A stretch of DNA of 9,843 bases from Treponema sp. (GCA_031273835.1 JAISRD010000007.1:1-9843), one strand, 5' to 3'; positions 1 through 6,264 are shown, numbered from the stretch's first letter. The notes: generated from the sequence alone by a model not told the origin. Numbers and translations are program-made.

Positions 1-145
1 GTTCCGCGGTTTGGGCGTTTAACGGGCCAGGGGATGCGCAGAAAAGAGCCAGGAAAATGGCCAGTGTAAAAATAAATCCCTTCAAAGCCATCCCCCTTTG
101 GGGCGGAAAGCCCCCGGAACCCGGAGTAAGAATCCGATTTTTCAT
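1..145 (-). CDS. Secreted protein, N-terminal part only (runs off the window)
   Basis: Only the first 48 codons are inside the window, so the function cannot be named. The protein begins MKNRILTPGSGG and then has a hydrophobic stretch (roughly residues 24-38, FIFTLAIFLALFCA) ending in LNAQTAE. This looks like a type I signal peptide cut after LNA, so the mature protein is probably exported. I chose the ATG at 145 because GAGG lies 7 nt upstream. A second in-frame ATG at 91 (MALKGF) would give a more compact signal peptide, but its G-run sits directly against the start codon. Only 4 bases separate this gene from the 54-codon ORF upstream, so the two are probably cotranscribed from the promoter at 339-367. 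The Cys in the hydrophobic part is not in a convincing lipobox. Existence is likely; the exact start is uncertain. Confidence 0.7.
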   Translation of the reverse strand, partial: MKNRILTPGSGGFPPQRGMALKGFIFTLAIFLALFCASPGPLNAQTAE

Positions 146-149
146 GGCC

Positions 150-314
150 CTACCTCTTTTTTTCAGTATTTTTTGCGGTTTTCAGCTTTTGGCAATCCAG
201 AAAGGCTTTTTCTATGTAACCCCTGAGGTATGCTTTATCTTCTTCACCCAGGAGTTTTATTTTTTCTTCAAAAGGCATGGCTTTAAGTTTTATTTCCATA
301 TCCGTTCTTTCCAT
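150..314 (-). CDS. Small charged hypothetical protein (54 aa), partner of the divergent XRE regulator
   Basis: This short ORF encodes 54 residues beginning MERTDMEIKLKAMPFEEK. It contains a middle segment EEDKAYLRGYIEKAFLD and ends in a lysine-rich tail (KKR). No membrane segment or signal peptide is visible. The composition is strongly charged and probably helical. Support for it being real is a strong ribosome binding site (GAGGAG, 3 nt before the ATG), a good sigma-70-like promoter just upstream (339-367), and coupling to the secreted-protein gene that starts 4 nt after its stop. The segment ending in YLRGYIEKA loosely resembles tails found in small proteins encoded beside phage-type XRE regulators. 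That is a weak impression, not a family assignment. It may be the target or partner of the regulator encoded on the other strand. I do not recognise a specific family. Confidence 0.65.
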   Translation of the reverse strand: MERTDMEIKLKAMPFEEKIKLLGEEDKAYLRGYIEKAFLDCQKLKTAKNTEKKR

Positions 315-338
315 CGGCTCCTCATTTAACTGAGTTAT

Positions 339-367
339 ACAATAAATCTCTAAGTTAATTTTGTCAA
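339..367 (-). promoter_or_regulatory. Sigma-70-like promoter for the leftward small ORF / secreted gene
   Basis: On the minus strand a perfect -35 TTGACA (362-367) is followed after 17 bp by TATTGT (339-344), a 4/6 match to the -10 consensus. The predicted start falls near 332, inside an 11-bp inverted repeat TAACT-G-AGTTA (327-337) that lies just before the ribosome binding site of the 54-codon ORF. The spacer contains TTAACT (plus-strand AGTTAA, 353-358). An operator over the start and spacer would allow repression by the neighbouring XRE protein; that link is inferred. Confidence 0.6.
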
Positions 368-401
368 GAGAAGGTAAACCGGTTATTGTGAGTATTTCAA
401 A

Positions 402-430
402 TTGACCCAGTTAAGAAAATTTGCTATTAT
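402..430 (+). promoter_or_regulatory. Sigma-70-like promoter for the XRE regulator gene
   Basis: TTGACC (402-407) and TATTAT (425-430) are separated by exactly 17 bp, 5/6 matches to both consensus hexamers. The expected start point near 437 lies about 3 nt before the ATG at 440, and no Shine-Dalgarno sequence precedes that ATG. The mRNA may therefore be leaderless. The spacer includes AGTTAA (409-414), the same word found in the spacer of the opposing promoter. An 8-bp palindrome AACCGGTT lies at 377-384 between the two promoters. Confidence 0.6.
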
Positions 431-439
431 TTAACCGGC

Positions 440-799
440 ATGGATACAACGCTCGGCGGCCGGCTGGCTTCCCTCATCACCAATTTGGGCATGAAAAAAC
501 AGGATTTCGCCCAAAAAATAGGGTTTACCCAATCCTACATATCCATGATATTAAGCGGGAAAAAAACCAGCCCCAGCCCGCGGTTTTTTGATTCCGTTTC
601 CAGAGAATTTTACGTCAATACCGCATGGCTCCGTGACGGCCGGGGTCAAATATTTTCCGCCCCCGGCCTCAATCTCTCCGACGCGGACGCCGCCCTTTTG
701 GCGAAATACCGCCTCTTGCCTCCCGGCGAACAGGCTATGATTGATAAACTCCTCGATGCCGTCCTGCTGAAAAGCATGACCGGACAGGAGGAAAAATGA
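440..799 (+). CDS. XRE/Cro-CI family helix-turn-helix transcriptional regulator
   Basis: This 119-residue protein is probably a cytoplasmic DNA-binding repressor. The N-terminal part (about residues 5-65) is an XRE-type helix-turn-helix. MKKQDFAQKIGF forms the first helices, TQSYISMILSGKK is the recognition-helix region and turn, and VNTAWLRDGRG closes the domain as in many phage-type repressors. The C-terminal part (about 80-110, ALLAKYRLLPPGEQAMIDKL) looks helical and may dimerise. It lacks the Ser-Lys LexA/CI peptidase domain, so RecA-stimulated self-cleavage is not expected. The ATG at 440 has no ribosome binding site but sits directly below a good promoter. It also puts the domain at the usual distance from the N-terminus. 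The gene is divergent from a 54-codon ORF and a secreted-protein gene, which it probably controls together with itself. Family is clear; target is inferred. Confidence 0.88.
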   Translation: MDTTLGGRLASLITNLGMKKQDFAQKIGFTQSYISMILSGKKTSPSPRFFDSVSREFYVNTAWLRDGRGQIFSAPGLNLSDADAALLAKYRLLPPGEQAMIDKLLDAVLLKSMTGQEEK

Positions 800-810
800 A
801 CCTCACAAAT

Positions 811-841
811 GAAAAAGGCCGCCCGGATTACTCCGGACAGC
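811..841 (-). terminator. Rho-independent terminator of the polA-TPR-coaE-SPOR operon
   Basis: Read on the minus strand, GCTGTCCGGA (841-832) pairs with TCCGGGCGGC (827-818) as a 10-bp stem with two G-U wobbles. A GTAA loop, a GNRA-type tetraloop, closes it, and CTTTTTC (817-811) follows. It begins 28 nt after the SPOR gene stop codon. An A-run (GAAAAAG, minus strand 858-852) upstream of the stem could also pair with the U-run. On the plus strand the two wobbles become A-C mismatches, so it should work mainly leftward. Confidence 0.8.
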
Positions 842-869
842 CATACACCCGCTTTTTCCCCCTGGTGTG

Positions 870-1616
870 TTACCGCTGGGGCCTGCTTTCCCAGACCTGG
901 CTTCCTTCAAAGCCGTCTATAGATTTGATCATCACAAGCCAGTAATCGGCTTCGTTCTTTGAAGTATAGGGGCCTACCCTGACCCGGTAATAGGTCTGGC
1001 CGTTAATATCCTGGTTCATAATAAGGGCCGTGATACCCTTTTCGTCGAGGTTTTCCTTTACCTTATCCGCCCCGTCCCTGGTCGAAAAAGAACCGGCCTG
1101 TACCCAAAAATCGTTGGAACTTTTCCCGGTGGGGGCAGGGGCGGGCTTTTTGGCGGCGGGCTGTACGGCCTCGGCCTTGGGAGCCGGCGGGGCTTTGGAA
1201 ACCGGCTGGGGCCTGGAAACTGCGGCCGCAGGCTGCCGGCTTTCAGATGCCCTTACGGGCTCCTTGGGCGGAAGATCCGGAACCGCCGCGGCCGCAGGCT
1301 TGGGAACGCTGATAACCGTGGGGGTACTTCCTGTTCCGGCGGCCCGGCCGGGGCTTACCCTGCTTTCAGGCTCCCTGTTTATGGAGATGGTATTTTCCTG
1401 AATCGGAGAAGGCAGGGCGGGGTCCCGCAGCTGGTTTAAGCCGGCGCCGCCTGTTATATCGCCGAGATCCAGCGTGGCGGAGCGGCCCGAGTCTTCGGCA
1501 ACCGAAGGGGGGGGGGAAACGTTCCTTGGGCTGAAGACCAAAAAAGCGGCGCTGATTACGATAACCAGGAAAACGCCCACGGAAACTGCCACAAGCAGTA
1601 GTTTTTTCTTTTCCAT
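870..1616 (-). CDS. Membrane-anchored SPOR-domain protein (septal peptidoglycan binding)
   Basis: The protein has 248 residues. A short basic N-terminus (MEKKK) is followed by one membrane helix (about 6-28). A long Pro/Ala/Ser-rich linker (about 30-165) comes next, then a C-terminal SPOR domain (about 168-245). The domain shows the expected pattern: NDFWVQAGSFSTRDGADKVKENL, a central GQTYYRVRVGPY, and SKNEADYWLVMIKS. SPOR domains bind glycan strands stripped of stem peptides at division sites, so the protein probably sits in the inner membrane with the domain in the periplasm. The start is 3 nt after the coaE stop, with GAAAGG about 12 nt upstream, so this is the last gene of the operon. Codons 34-37, just outside the membrane helix, contain a run of ten C (coding strand). 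Slippage there would remove the linker and SPOR domain. Domain assignment is firm; the division role is inferred from the family. Confidence 0.87.
   Translation of the reverse strand: MEKKKLLLVAVSVGVFLVIVISAAFLVFSPRNVSPPPSVAEDSGRSATLDLGDITGGAGLNQLRDPALPSPIQENTISINREPESRVSPGRAAGTGSTPTVISVPKPAAAAVPDLPPKEPVRASESRQPAAAVSRPQPVSKAPPAPKAEAVQPAAKKPAPAPTGKSSNDFWVQAGSFSTRDGADKVKENLDEKGITALIMNQDINGQTYYRVRVGPYTSKNEADYWLVMIKSIDGFEGSQVWESRPQR
1507..1516. repeat. G10 homopolymer inside the SPOR-domain gene
   Basis: Ten consecutive G on the plus strand read as C10 in the coding strand, covering Ser34 to Pro37 just after the membrane helix. The reading frame is intact at this length. Tracts this long are slippage-prone in replication and in sequencing. 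Confidence 0.9.
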
Positions 1617-1619
1617 CGC

Positions 1620-2213
1620 CTATAAACCTTTCAAAATAAGATCCAAACGGGATTCCAGGGCCCTCCCTGAGAGGGGCAAACCGGAATTACACACGGTATA
1701 AATATCGGTTTTTCCTGAAAAATATTGAGGGCCGAAGGATCTTTGACTTAAAAAACGTTTTAACAGGGACGGGGGGGGTATCTTGTCCCGCCTTAAGGCC
1801 CGGAAAAAGCGGACCGGAAAGGGGGCCCGTACCAGGATCACGGCCTTGAGCCGGGGAAAAACCGTTGAACGGTGCAGCAGGGCGGCGTTTATTACGCAGA
1901 GCCCTTCCTGTGTATCAAGCCACGCTTCGGTAAGGGCGTTGGCGGCGGGATGTACCAGGGCTTCCAGGGCGGCCAATTCACCGGGCTTTCCGAAGACCCT
2001 TTCCCCCAGGGCCCTGCGGTCTATTTCACCCGCTCCATTCAACAGATCCGCGCCGAAGCGGCGGGCTATGCTTTCCCGCTCCGCCCGGAGAGCCTCATGG
2101 CCGAGTTTATCCACATCCAGTACGGGTACGCCCCGTTTTTCCAGTAAGGAGGCGACGTAATTTTTCCCCGCACAGTAGAGCCCCGTGAGTCCCGCTATCT
2201 GCCGTTGAGCCAT
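1620..2213 (-). CDS. coaE: Dephospho-CoA kinase (divergent CoaE)
   Basis: CoaE phosphorylates the ribose 3'-hydroxyl of dephospho-CoA with ATP, the last step of coenzyme A synthesis, in the cytoplasm. The 197-residue length fits the family. The N-terminal IAGLTGLYCAGKN (residues 6-18) is the P-loop, followed by LDVDKLGHEAL (32-42), matching the family's DxD..(A/G)H region. HPAANALTEAWL, ALLHR and the lid region RALRRDKIPPP...KRFLSQR follow in the expected order. Two deviations stand out. The P-loop ends in GKN rather than GKS/GKT, and the usual PLLFE motif is ALLHR. The gene overlaps the TPR gene by 19 bp and is followed 3 nt later by the SPOR gene, so it is within an operon. No strong ribosome binding site is seen, so translational coupling is likely. 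Codons for IPPPS contain a C8 run. Identity is fairly secure. Confidence 0.85.
   Translation of the reverse strand: MAQRQIAGLTGLYCAGKNYVASLLEKRGVPVLDVDKLGHEALRAERESIARRFGADLLNGAGEIDRRALGERVFGKPGELAALEALVHPAANALTEAWLDTQEGLCVINAALLHRSTVFPRLKAVILVRAPFPVRFFRALRRDKIPPPSLLKRFLSQRSFGPQYFSGKTDIYTVCNSGLPLSGRALESRLDLILKGL
1771..1778. repeat. G8 homopolymer inside coaE
   Basis: Eight G on the plus strand (C8 in the coding strand) encode the Pro run in DKIPPPS, in the lid region of CoaE. The frame is intact at this length. Confidence 0.85.
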
Positions 2214-3301
2214 GCAAACAGGGCCTCAACCTCGCCGTTATGCGCTTTAAGCCAGTTCCTGGACTCCGCGCTGCCCGACTGGCTGATATATCTGCAGAAG
2301 GCTTCCATATATTCGGACTGCGACATTTGATAAAAGAGGGGAACGTAAAAATCCCACCATAATTCGTCCCCGTTTGTCCGTTCAATGTTTCCGTTGTTTT
2401 TCTGTTCCTCCAGGGCGGAAAAAATGTACCGGAGCTTTGCTTCAAAGCGTTCCGCCTCGGTTTTTTTATCCTCCCCGGCGGCAAAGGAAAGGGAGATGAT
2501 CAGATCCGCCCCGGCAAAAGCACCGGTGTCGGAAAATCCTATGCTTTCCTTATAGGCCAAAAGTTCCTTAATAAGGGCGTCGGCCTCCCCGGAACGCTCC
2601 GTATCGGGTTCCAGTATGAGGAAATAACAGAGACTGTAGAGGCTCTGGGTTTTTCTGTTTTCTTCAAAACAGATCCTTCCCAGCAGATAATTACTGCCGG
2701 GATGAAAGGGGTTGATCAGAAGGCCCTTGGCCAGGCTTTCCCGGGCTTCGGCCCTCTTTCCCATACGGAAATAGGTTACCCCCAGGTTGTAATATAAGAG
2801 GCTGGTATCGCTGACCCCGAAACGTTCTATCGTTTCAAGGTACACCGCCGCCGCCTCTTCCCTGCGTCCCAGATTGTCCAGGGCGGAACCCTTAAGTTCG
2901 TAGAGCCCCGTAAGCACCTTGATATGTTCCGCGTTTCCTATTTTGTTGGCGGTATCCCTGTTTTTTACGGCCCTTTCGGCCTTGACGATGCCCGCTTCCG
3001 AAACCTCAAGGGTTTTCTCCGGGTTCTCCATATAAAGATATGAAAAACCCATTTCATAGTAGATCACCGGGGCGTCGGGGCTTAATTCCAGGGCCCGGCG
3101 GTAATAGTCAAGGGCCGTCTTATAGTCCCCCCGGTCATGGCGGCGTATTCCCTCGTATACCAGTTCCTCCGCTTCGGGGCTCAATTCCGCCCCATCCTCA
3201 AGGGGCTCGGGGGCCCCCGCGCAGCCCAGAAAGATAAGCGCCGCTACAAACGCCGCCGCAAACGCCGTTATGTTCCGTATCACCCCGGTTTGAGTATGCA
3301 T
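2195..3301 (-). CDS. TPR-repeat lipoprotein
   Basis: The 368-residue protein has a signal sequence ending in a lipobox, ALIFLGC, with Cys27 as the likely lipidated residue. The mature protein is therefore probably anchored at a membrane and faces the periplasm. Tetratricopeptide-like helical pairs follow: about 45-78 (RRHDRGDYKTALDYYRRALE), 79-112, 130-162 (LDNLGRREEAAAVYLETIE), 168-199 (YNLGVTYFRMGKRAEARESL) and a weaker one at 203-232. The last ~130 residues have no motif I recognise. TPRs act as protein-interaction scaffolds; the partner is unknown. A clear ribosome binding site (AAGGAG and AAAGGA) precedes the ATG. The gene starts 34 nt after polA and its end overlaps coaE by 19 bp, so it belongs to the same operon. 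Its neighbour the SPOR protein suggests an envelope role, which is inference. Confidence 0.85.
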   Translation of the reverse strand: MHTQTGVIRNITAFAAAFVAALIFLGCAGAPEPLEDGAELSPEAEELVYEGIRRHDRGDYKTALDYYRRALELSPDAPVIYYEMGFSYLYMENPEKTLEVSEAGIVKAERAVKNRDTANKIGNAEHIKVLTGLYELKGSALDNLGRREEAAAVYLETIERFGVSDTSLLYYNLGVTYFRMGKRAEARESLAKGLLINPFHPGSNYLLGRICFEENRKTQSLYSLCYFLILEPDTERSGEADALIKELLAYKESIGFSDTGAFAGADLIISLSFAAGEDKKTEAERFEAKLRYIFSALEEQKNNGNIERTNGDELWWDFYVPLFYQMSQSEYMEAFCRYISQSGSAESRNWLKAHNGEVEALFAWLNGR

Positions 3302-3335
3302 TCCTTTTCTCCTTATTATTCCGCCCTATGCCGGA

Positions 3336-6188
3336 TTAGTGGAATTCCCCCCAGCGCTTTCCCGTTTCAACGCTGACCCTGAGGGGGACCTTTAGTTTAA
3401 CGGCGTTTTCCATTTCCCGCTGAACCAATTTTACCGTTTCCGCCGCCGTTTCTTCGGGGCATTCCAGGATCAGTTCGTCGTGGACCTGGAGCAGCATCTT
3501 TGCGGGGCTTTTTGCCGCCCTCAGTTTTTTATCCAGCTTGAGCATCGCCGTCTTTACAATGTCCGCCGCCGAACCCTGTATGGGGGTATTTACCGCCACC
3601 CTTTCAGCGGCGGCCTTTTCGGTACGGTTCCGCGAATTGATCCCCTGAATATAGCGGCGGCGGCCCAGTATGGTAGAAACATAGCCGGTTTCTTCGGTAT
3701 GTTCGATAAGCCGCCGGATAAAAAGGTTTACCCCCGCATAGGTTTTGAAGTAGGCTTCAATAAAAGAGGCCGCCTCGGTCCGGGAGATGCCCAGTTCATT
3801 GGAAAGGCGGAAGGCGCTCATGCCGTACATCACCCCAAAGTTGATTGTCTTGGCGATGCGCCGCTTATCGGGGGGCACCTTGTTTTCGTCCAGGCCGAAG
3901 ATCAGGGCGGCGGTTCTGGCGTGGACATCCTTGTTTTCCTCCATGGCTTCCAGCAGGTTCTTGTCCTGGGAAAGGTGGGTAAGCACCACCAGCTCTATCT
4001 GGTTATAATCCGCGGAAACAAGCAGATTCCCCGGCCCTGCGGTAAAGGCCTCCCGTATGCGCCTTCCCTCTTCTTCCCTGATGGGGATATTCTGGAGATT
4101 CGGTTCCCTCGAAGAAAGCCGCCCCGTGGCCGTCCCGGTTTGGATAAAACTGGTGTGTATGCGGTCCGCGGCATCGGCAAGGTTCACCAGGCCGTCTATA
4201 TAGGTGGATTTAAGTTTTGAGAGGGTACGGTGCCTGAGTATCAGCGCCGGAACCCTGTCCTCCCGGGCAAGCTCCTCAAGTACGTCCACATCGGTGGAAT
4301 ACCCGGTTTTGGTTTTCCTTCCCGGTTTAAGCCCCCGCTCGGTAAACAGCACCTCCTGAAGCTGCTTGGGGGAACCCAGGTTAAATTCATGGCCCACCTC
4401 GGCCCAGACTTCATTCCGGATACGGTCCGTTTCCTTCCCCAGATCAGTTCCGTAATCCGCAAGGACCTGCTTTTTGATCATGATCCCCTCCCCCTCCATT
4501 TCGGCGAGTATGGGGAGCAGGGGCATTTCCAGGTCCAGGAACAATTTGAGGGATTCGGCCCTTTCAAGCCGGGGGGCGAGAAAACGCATGAGCCGCAGGC
4601 AGAGGTCCGCGTCTTCGGCGGAATAGCGGCAGGCCGTTTCCAGCGGAACCTGATCGAAGGAGCCCCCTTTGGGCACAATGGAATTATACGTCATGGGGGT
4701 ATAGTTAAAGTAATAGGAAGCCAGGGAATCCAGGGCATAGTTGATACGCTCGGGATCGTCCACCCAGGCGGCCACCATGGTATCCCAGATCCGGCATTTC
4801 CACCGGGGTATCCCCCAGCCCCTGCTCACTTTATAGTCGTATTTGGCGTTGTGGGCGGCGATGATCATGGCGGGATCGGCAAGCAGGGGGGCGAGGAGTT
4901 TACCCGCCGCGGCGGGATCGACAAAGGGGGCTTTTCCGTCTCCGGCTTCTTTTACTCCGTCATGGGCCGCCAGGGGCACATAATAGGCTTCTTTGGGTCT
5001 CAGGGCCAGGGAAATGCCGATGGGCTTCGCGTTCCACGCGTCAAGCGAGTCGGTCTCAAAATCCAGCGCCAAAAGCCCCTGTTTCCTCCCCGTGTTAAGC
5101 AGGGCGGCCAGTTCCCCTTCGTTCAGGATGATTTTATACGACCCTTCGCCGAGCAGGGACGGATCGGGGGGGGCGTTCCGATCCGAGGCGCTTCCGGTTC
5201 GCTCCGCCTCCTCCTCCGGTACCTCCGTCTCCCGCCTTACCCTGGGGTCCAGCAGTTTTGCGCTGTGCTGTATCCCCTCCCGCAGGAGTACTGCGGCCCC
5301 GGCGGAACGGTTAAGCTTCGCGATGGAAAGGTCGTCGATGTTTTTGACGGGCAGGGGAACCTGGGTTTCCAGGGTGATAAGTTTTTTGGCAAAGTAGGCG
5401 CTTTCCCTTCCTTCGGCAAGTTTCTTTCCCAGGGCCCCCTCAATACCCGCAAGGTTTTGATAAACGCCCTCCAGGGAGCCGTAGCGGGCCATGAGCTTTA
5501 CCGCGGTTTTCTCCCCCACCCCCTTAACCCCCGGCACATTGTCGGAACTGTCCCCGGTAAGGGAAAGCAGATCCAGCACACGATCCGGCAGGACCCCCCA
5601 TTCGGCCTTAACCTCATCGGGGCCCGTTAAATTATAGGACAGCCCCCCCATGGAAGCGGCGCCGTTTTCCACCCCGGCCTTCCGGGGCCGGAGCTGGTAA
5701 ACCCCGTTTCCCACCAGCTGAAGCAGATCCTTATCGGAGGAAAGAATATAACACTGCCGGCCCTCCGCTTTACACCGCAGCGCCAGGGTACCGATAATAT
5801 CATCCGCCTCGTAGCCGTCAAGCCGCAGCACGGGCACCCCCAGGGCGTTGAGGGTTTCTTCAACCAGGGGCACCTGGGCATGGAGGTCCTCCGGGGCCTT
5901 CTGCCGGGTGGCTTTGTACTCGGCATAGAGGGCGTGGCGGAACGTGGGGCTCCGGGAATCAAAGGCCGCCGCCAGAAGCAGGGGCCTTTGGGGCTCCTTG
6001 AGGGGCTCCCCCTCCGCGCCGGCGGCCGGGGCGCCTTCGTCAATAAGGCTTACCAGGGTACGGGCAAAACCGAAGAGGGCCGATACGTTCTGCCCACGGG
6101 AATTCCGCAGGGGCCGGGCAAGAAAGGCAAAGTAGGAACGGTAAATGAGGCCGTAGGAATCTATAATATAGAGCGGGGATTTGGACAT
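3336..6188 (-). CDS. polA: DNA polymerase I with 5' nuclease and intact proofreading domain
   Basis: Pol I fills gaps, removes RNA primers and repairs DNA. From the ATG at 6188 the product is 950 residues, about the family's usual size. The 5' nuclease domain (1 to about 290) has IIDSYGLIYRSYFAF, DGYEADDIIGTLA, LSSDKDLLQLV and LTGDSSDNVPGVKGVGEKTA. The 3'-5' exonuclease domain (about 370-530) keeps its metal ligands: LDFET (Asp376, Glu378), HNAKYD (Asn447, Asp451) and YSAEDAD (Tyr522, Asp526), so proofreading is probably active. The polymerase domain has motif A VSADYNQIEL (Asp727), motif B RRIAKTINFGVMYG (Lys780, Phe784, Tyr788) and motif C QVHDE (His903, Asp904). An in-frame ATG at 6281 would add 31 residues (MYTRSFF...) with no family similarity; the start at 6188, giving MSKSPLYIID, is preferred. 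No ribosome binding site is visible there. It heads a four-gene operon. Confidence 0.97.
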   Translation of the reverse strand: MSKSPLYIIDSYGLIYRSYFAFLARPLRNSRGQNVSALFGFARTLVSLIDEGAPAAGAEGEPLKEPQRPLLLAAAFDSRSPTFRHALYAEYKATRQKAPEDLHAQVPLVEETLNALGVPVLRLDGYEADDIIGTLALRCKAEGRQCYILSSDKDLLQLVGNGVYQLRPRKAGVENGAASMGGLSYNLTGPDEVKAEWGVLPDRVLDLLSLTGDSSDNVPGVKGVGEKTAVKLMARYGSLEGVYQNLAGIEGALGKKLAEGRESAYFAKKLITLETQVPLPVKNIDDLSIAKLNRSAGAAVLLREGIQHSAKLLDPRVRRETEVPEEEAERTGSASDRNAPPDPSLLGEGSYKIILNEGELAALLNTGRKQGLLALDFETDSLDAWNAKPIGISLALRPKEAYYVPLAAHDGVKEAGDGKAPFVDPAAAGKLLAPLLADPAMIIAAHNAKYDYKVSRGWGIPRWKCRIWDTMVAAWVDDPERINYALDSLASYYFNYTPMTYNSIVPKGGSFDQVPLETACRYSAEDADLCLRLMRFLAPRLERAESLKLFLDLEMPLLPILAEMEGEGIMIKKQVLADYGTDLGKETDRIRNEVWAEVGHEFNLGSPKQLQEVLFTERGLKPGRKTKTGYSTDVDVLEELAREDRVPALILRHRTLSKLKSTYIDGLVNLADAADRIHTSFIQTGTATGRLSSREPNLQNIPIREEEGRRIREAFTAGPGNLLVSADYNQIELVVLTHLSQDKNLLEAMEENKDVHARTAALIFGLDENKVPPDKRRIAKTINFGVMYGMSAFRLSNELGISRTEAASFIEAYFKTYAGVNLFIRRLIEHTEETGYVSTILGRRRYIQGINSRNRTEKAAAERVAVNTPIQGSAADIVKTAMLKLDKKLRAAKSPAKMLLQVHDELILECPEETAAETVKLVQREMENAVKLKVPLRVSVETGKRWGEFH
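5166..5173. repeat. G8 homopolymer inside polA
   Basis: Eight G on the plus strand (C8 in the coding strand) encode the Ala-Pro-Pro run of NAPPDPSLL. This lies in the linker between the 5' nuclease and exonuclease domains. The reading frame is intact here. A frameshift would leave only the 5' nuclease domain. Confidence 0.85.
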
Positions 6189-6192
6189 GCTT

Positions 6193-6198
6193 GAGAGT
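6193..6198 (-). promoter_or_regulatory. Putative -10 element of polA
   Basis: TATACT on the minus strand (5/6 to consensus) ends 7 nt before the polA ATG, placing the predicted start point at or next to the start codon. No convincing -35 is present: TTGTGG lies 20 bp upstream. The spacer between them contains a run of seven G/C (6210-6216). A promoter farther upstream cannot be excluded. Confidence 0.35.
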
Positions 6199-6221
6199 AT
6201 ACTACGGAAGGGGGGGAAATT

Positions 6222-6264
6222 CCACAACGGAAGACGCCTGCGCCGGGGAGGACACGGACAAAAA
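6222..6264. repeat. Degenerate partial copy of the 8293-8446 repeat
   Basis: Two blocks match the palindromic element found at 8293-8446. CCACAACGGAAGAC (6222-6235) compares with CCACACGGAAGAC, and GACACGGACAAAAA (6251-6264) is identical over 14 nt to 8317-8330. A GC-rich insert separates the blocks here. It lies in the 166-bp gap between the divergent polA and TrmH genes. It may be a decayed copy of the same repeat family, but chance similarity of A/C/G-rich words is possible. Confidence 0.4.

Noticed and set aside
57..329. A 90-codon plus-strand frame at the left end.
   Set aside because: It is antisense to two minus-strand genes that have ribosome binding sites, a shared promoter and a signal peptide; its Phe-rich translation is what antisense of Lys/Glu-rich coding gives.
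796..945. A 49-codon plus-strand ORF (MNLTNEKGRPDYSG...) overlapping the XRE stop codon, with GGAGG 4 nt before its ATG.
   Set aside because: It runs through the leftward terminator stem (811-841) and then antisense to the conserved SPOR C-terminus, and its sequence has no recognisable feature. The ribosome binding site is good, so it stays a remote possibility.
4230..5630. A 466-codon plus-strand open frame opposite polA.
   Set aside because: It lies entirely antisense to the well-conserved polA. Its Gly/Pro/Phe-rich translation is typical of a GC-rich shadow frame, with no motif or ribosome binding site.
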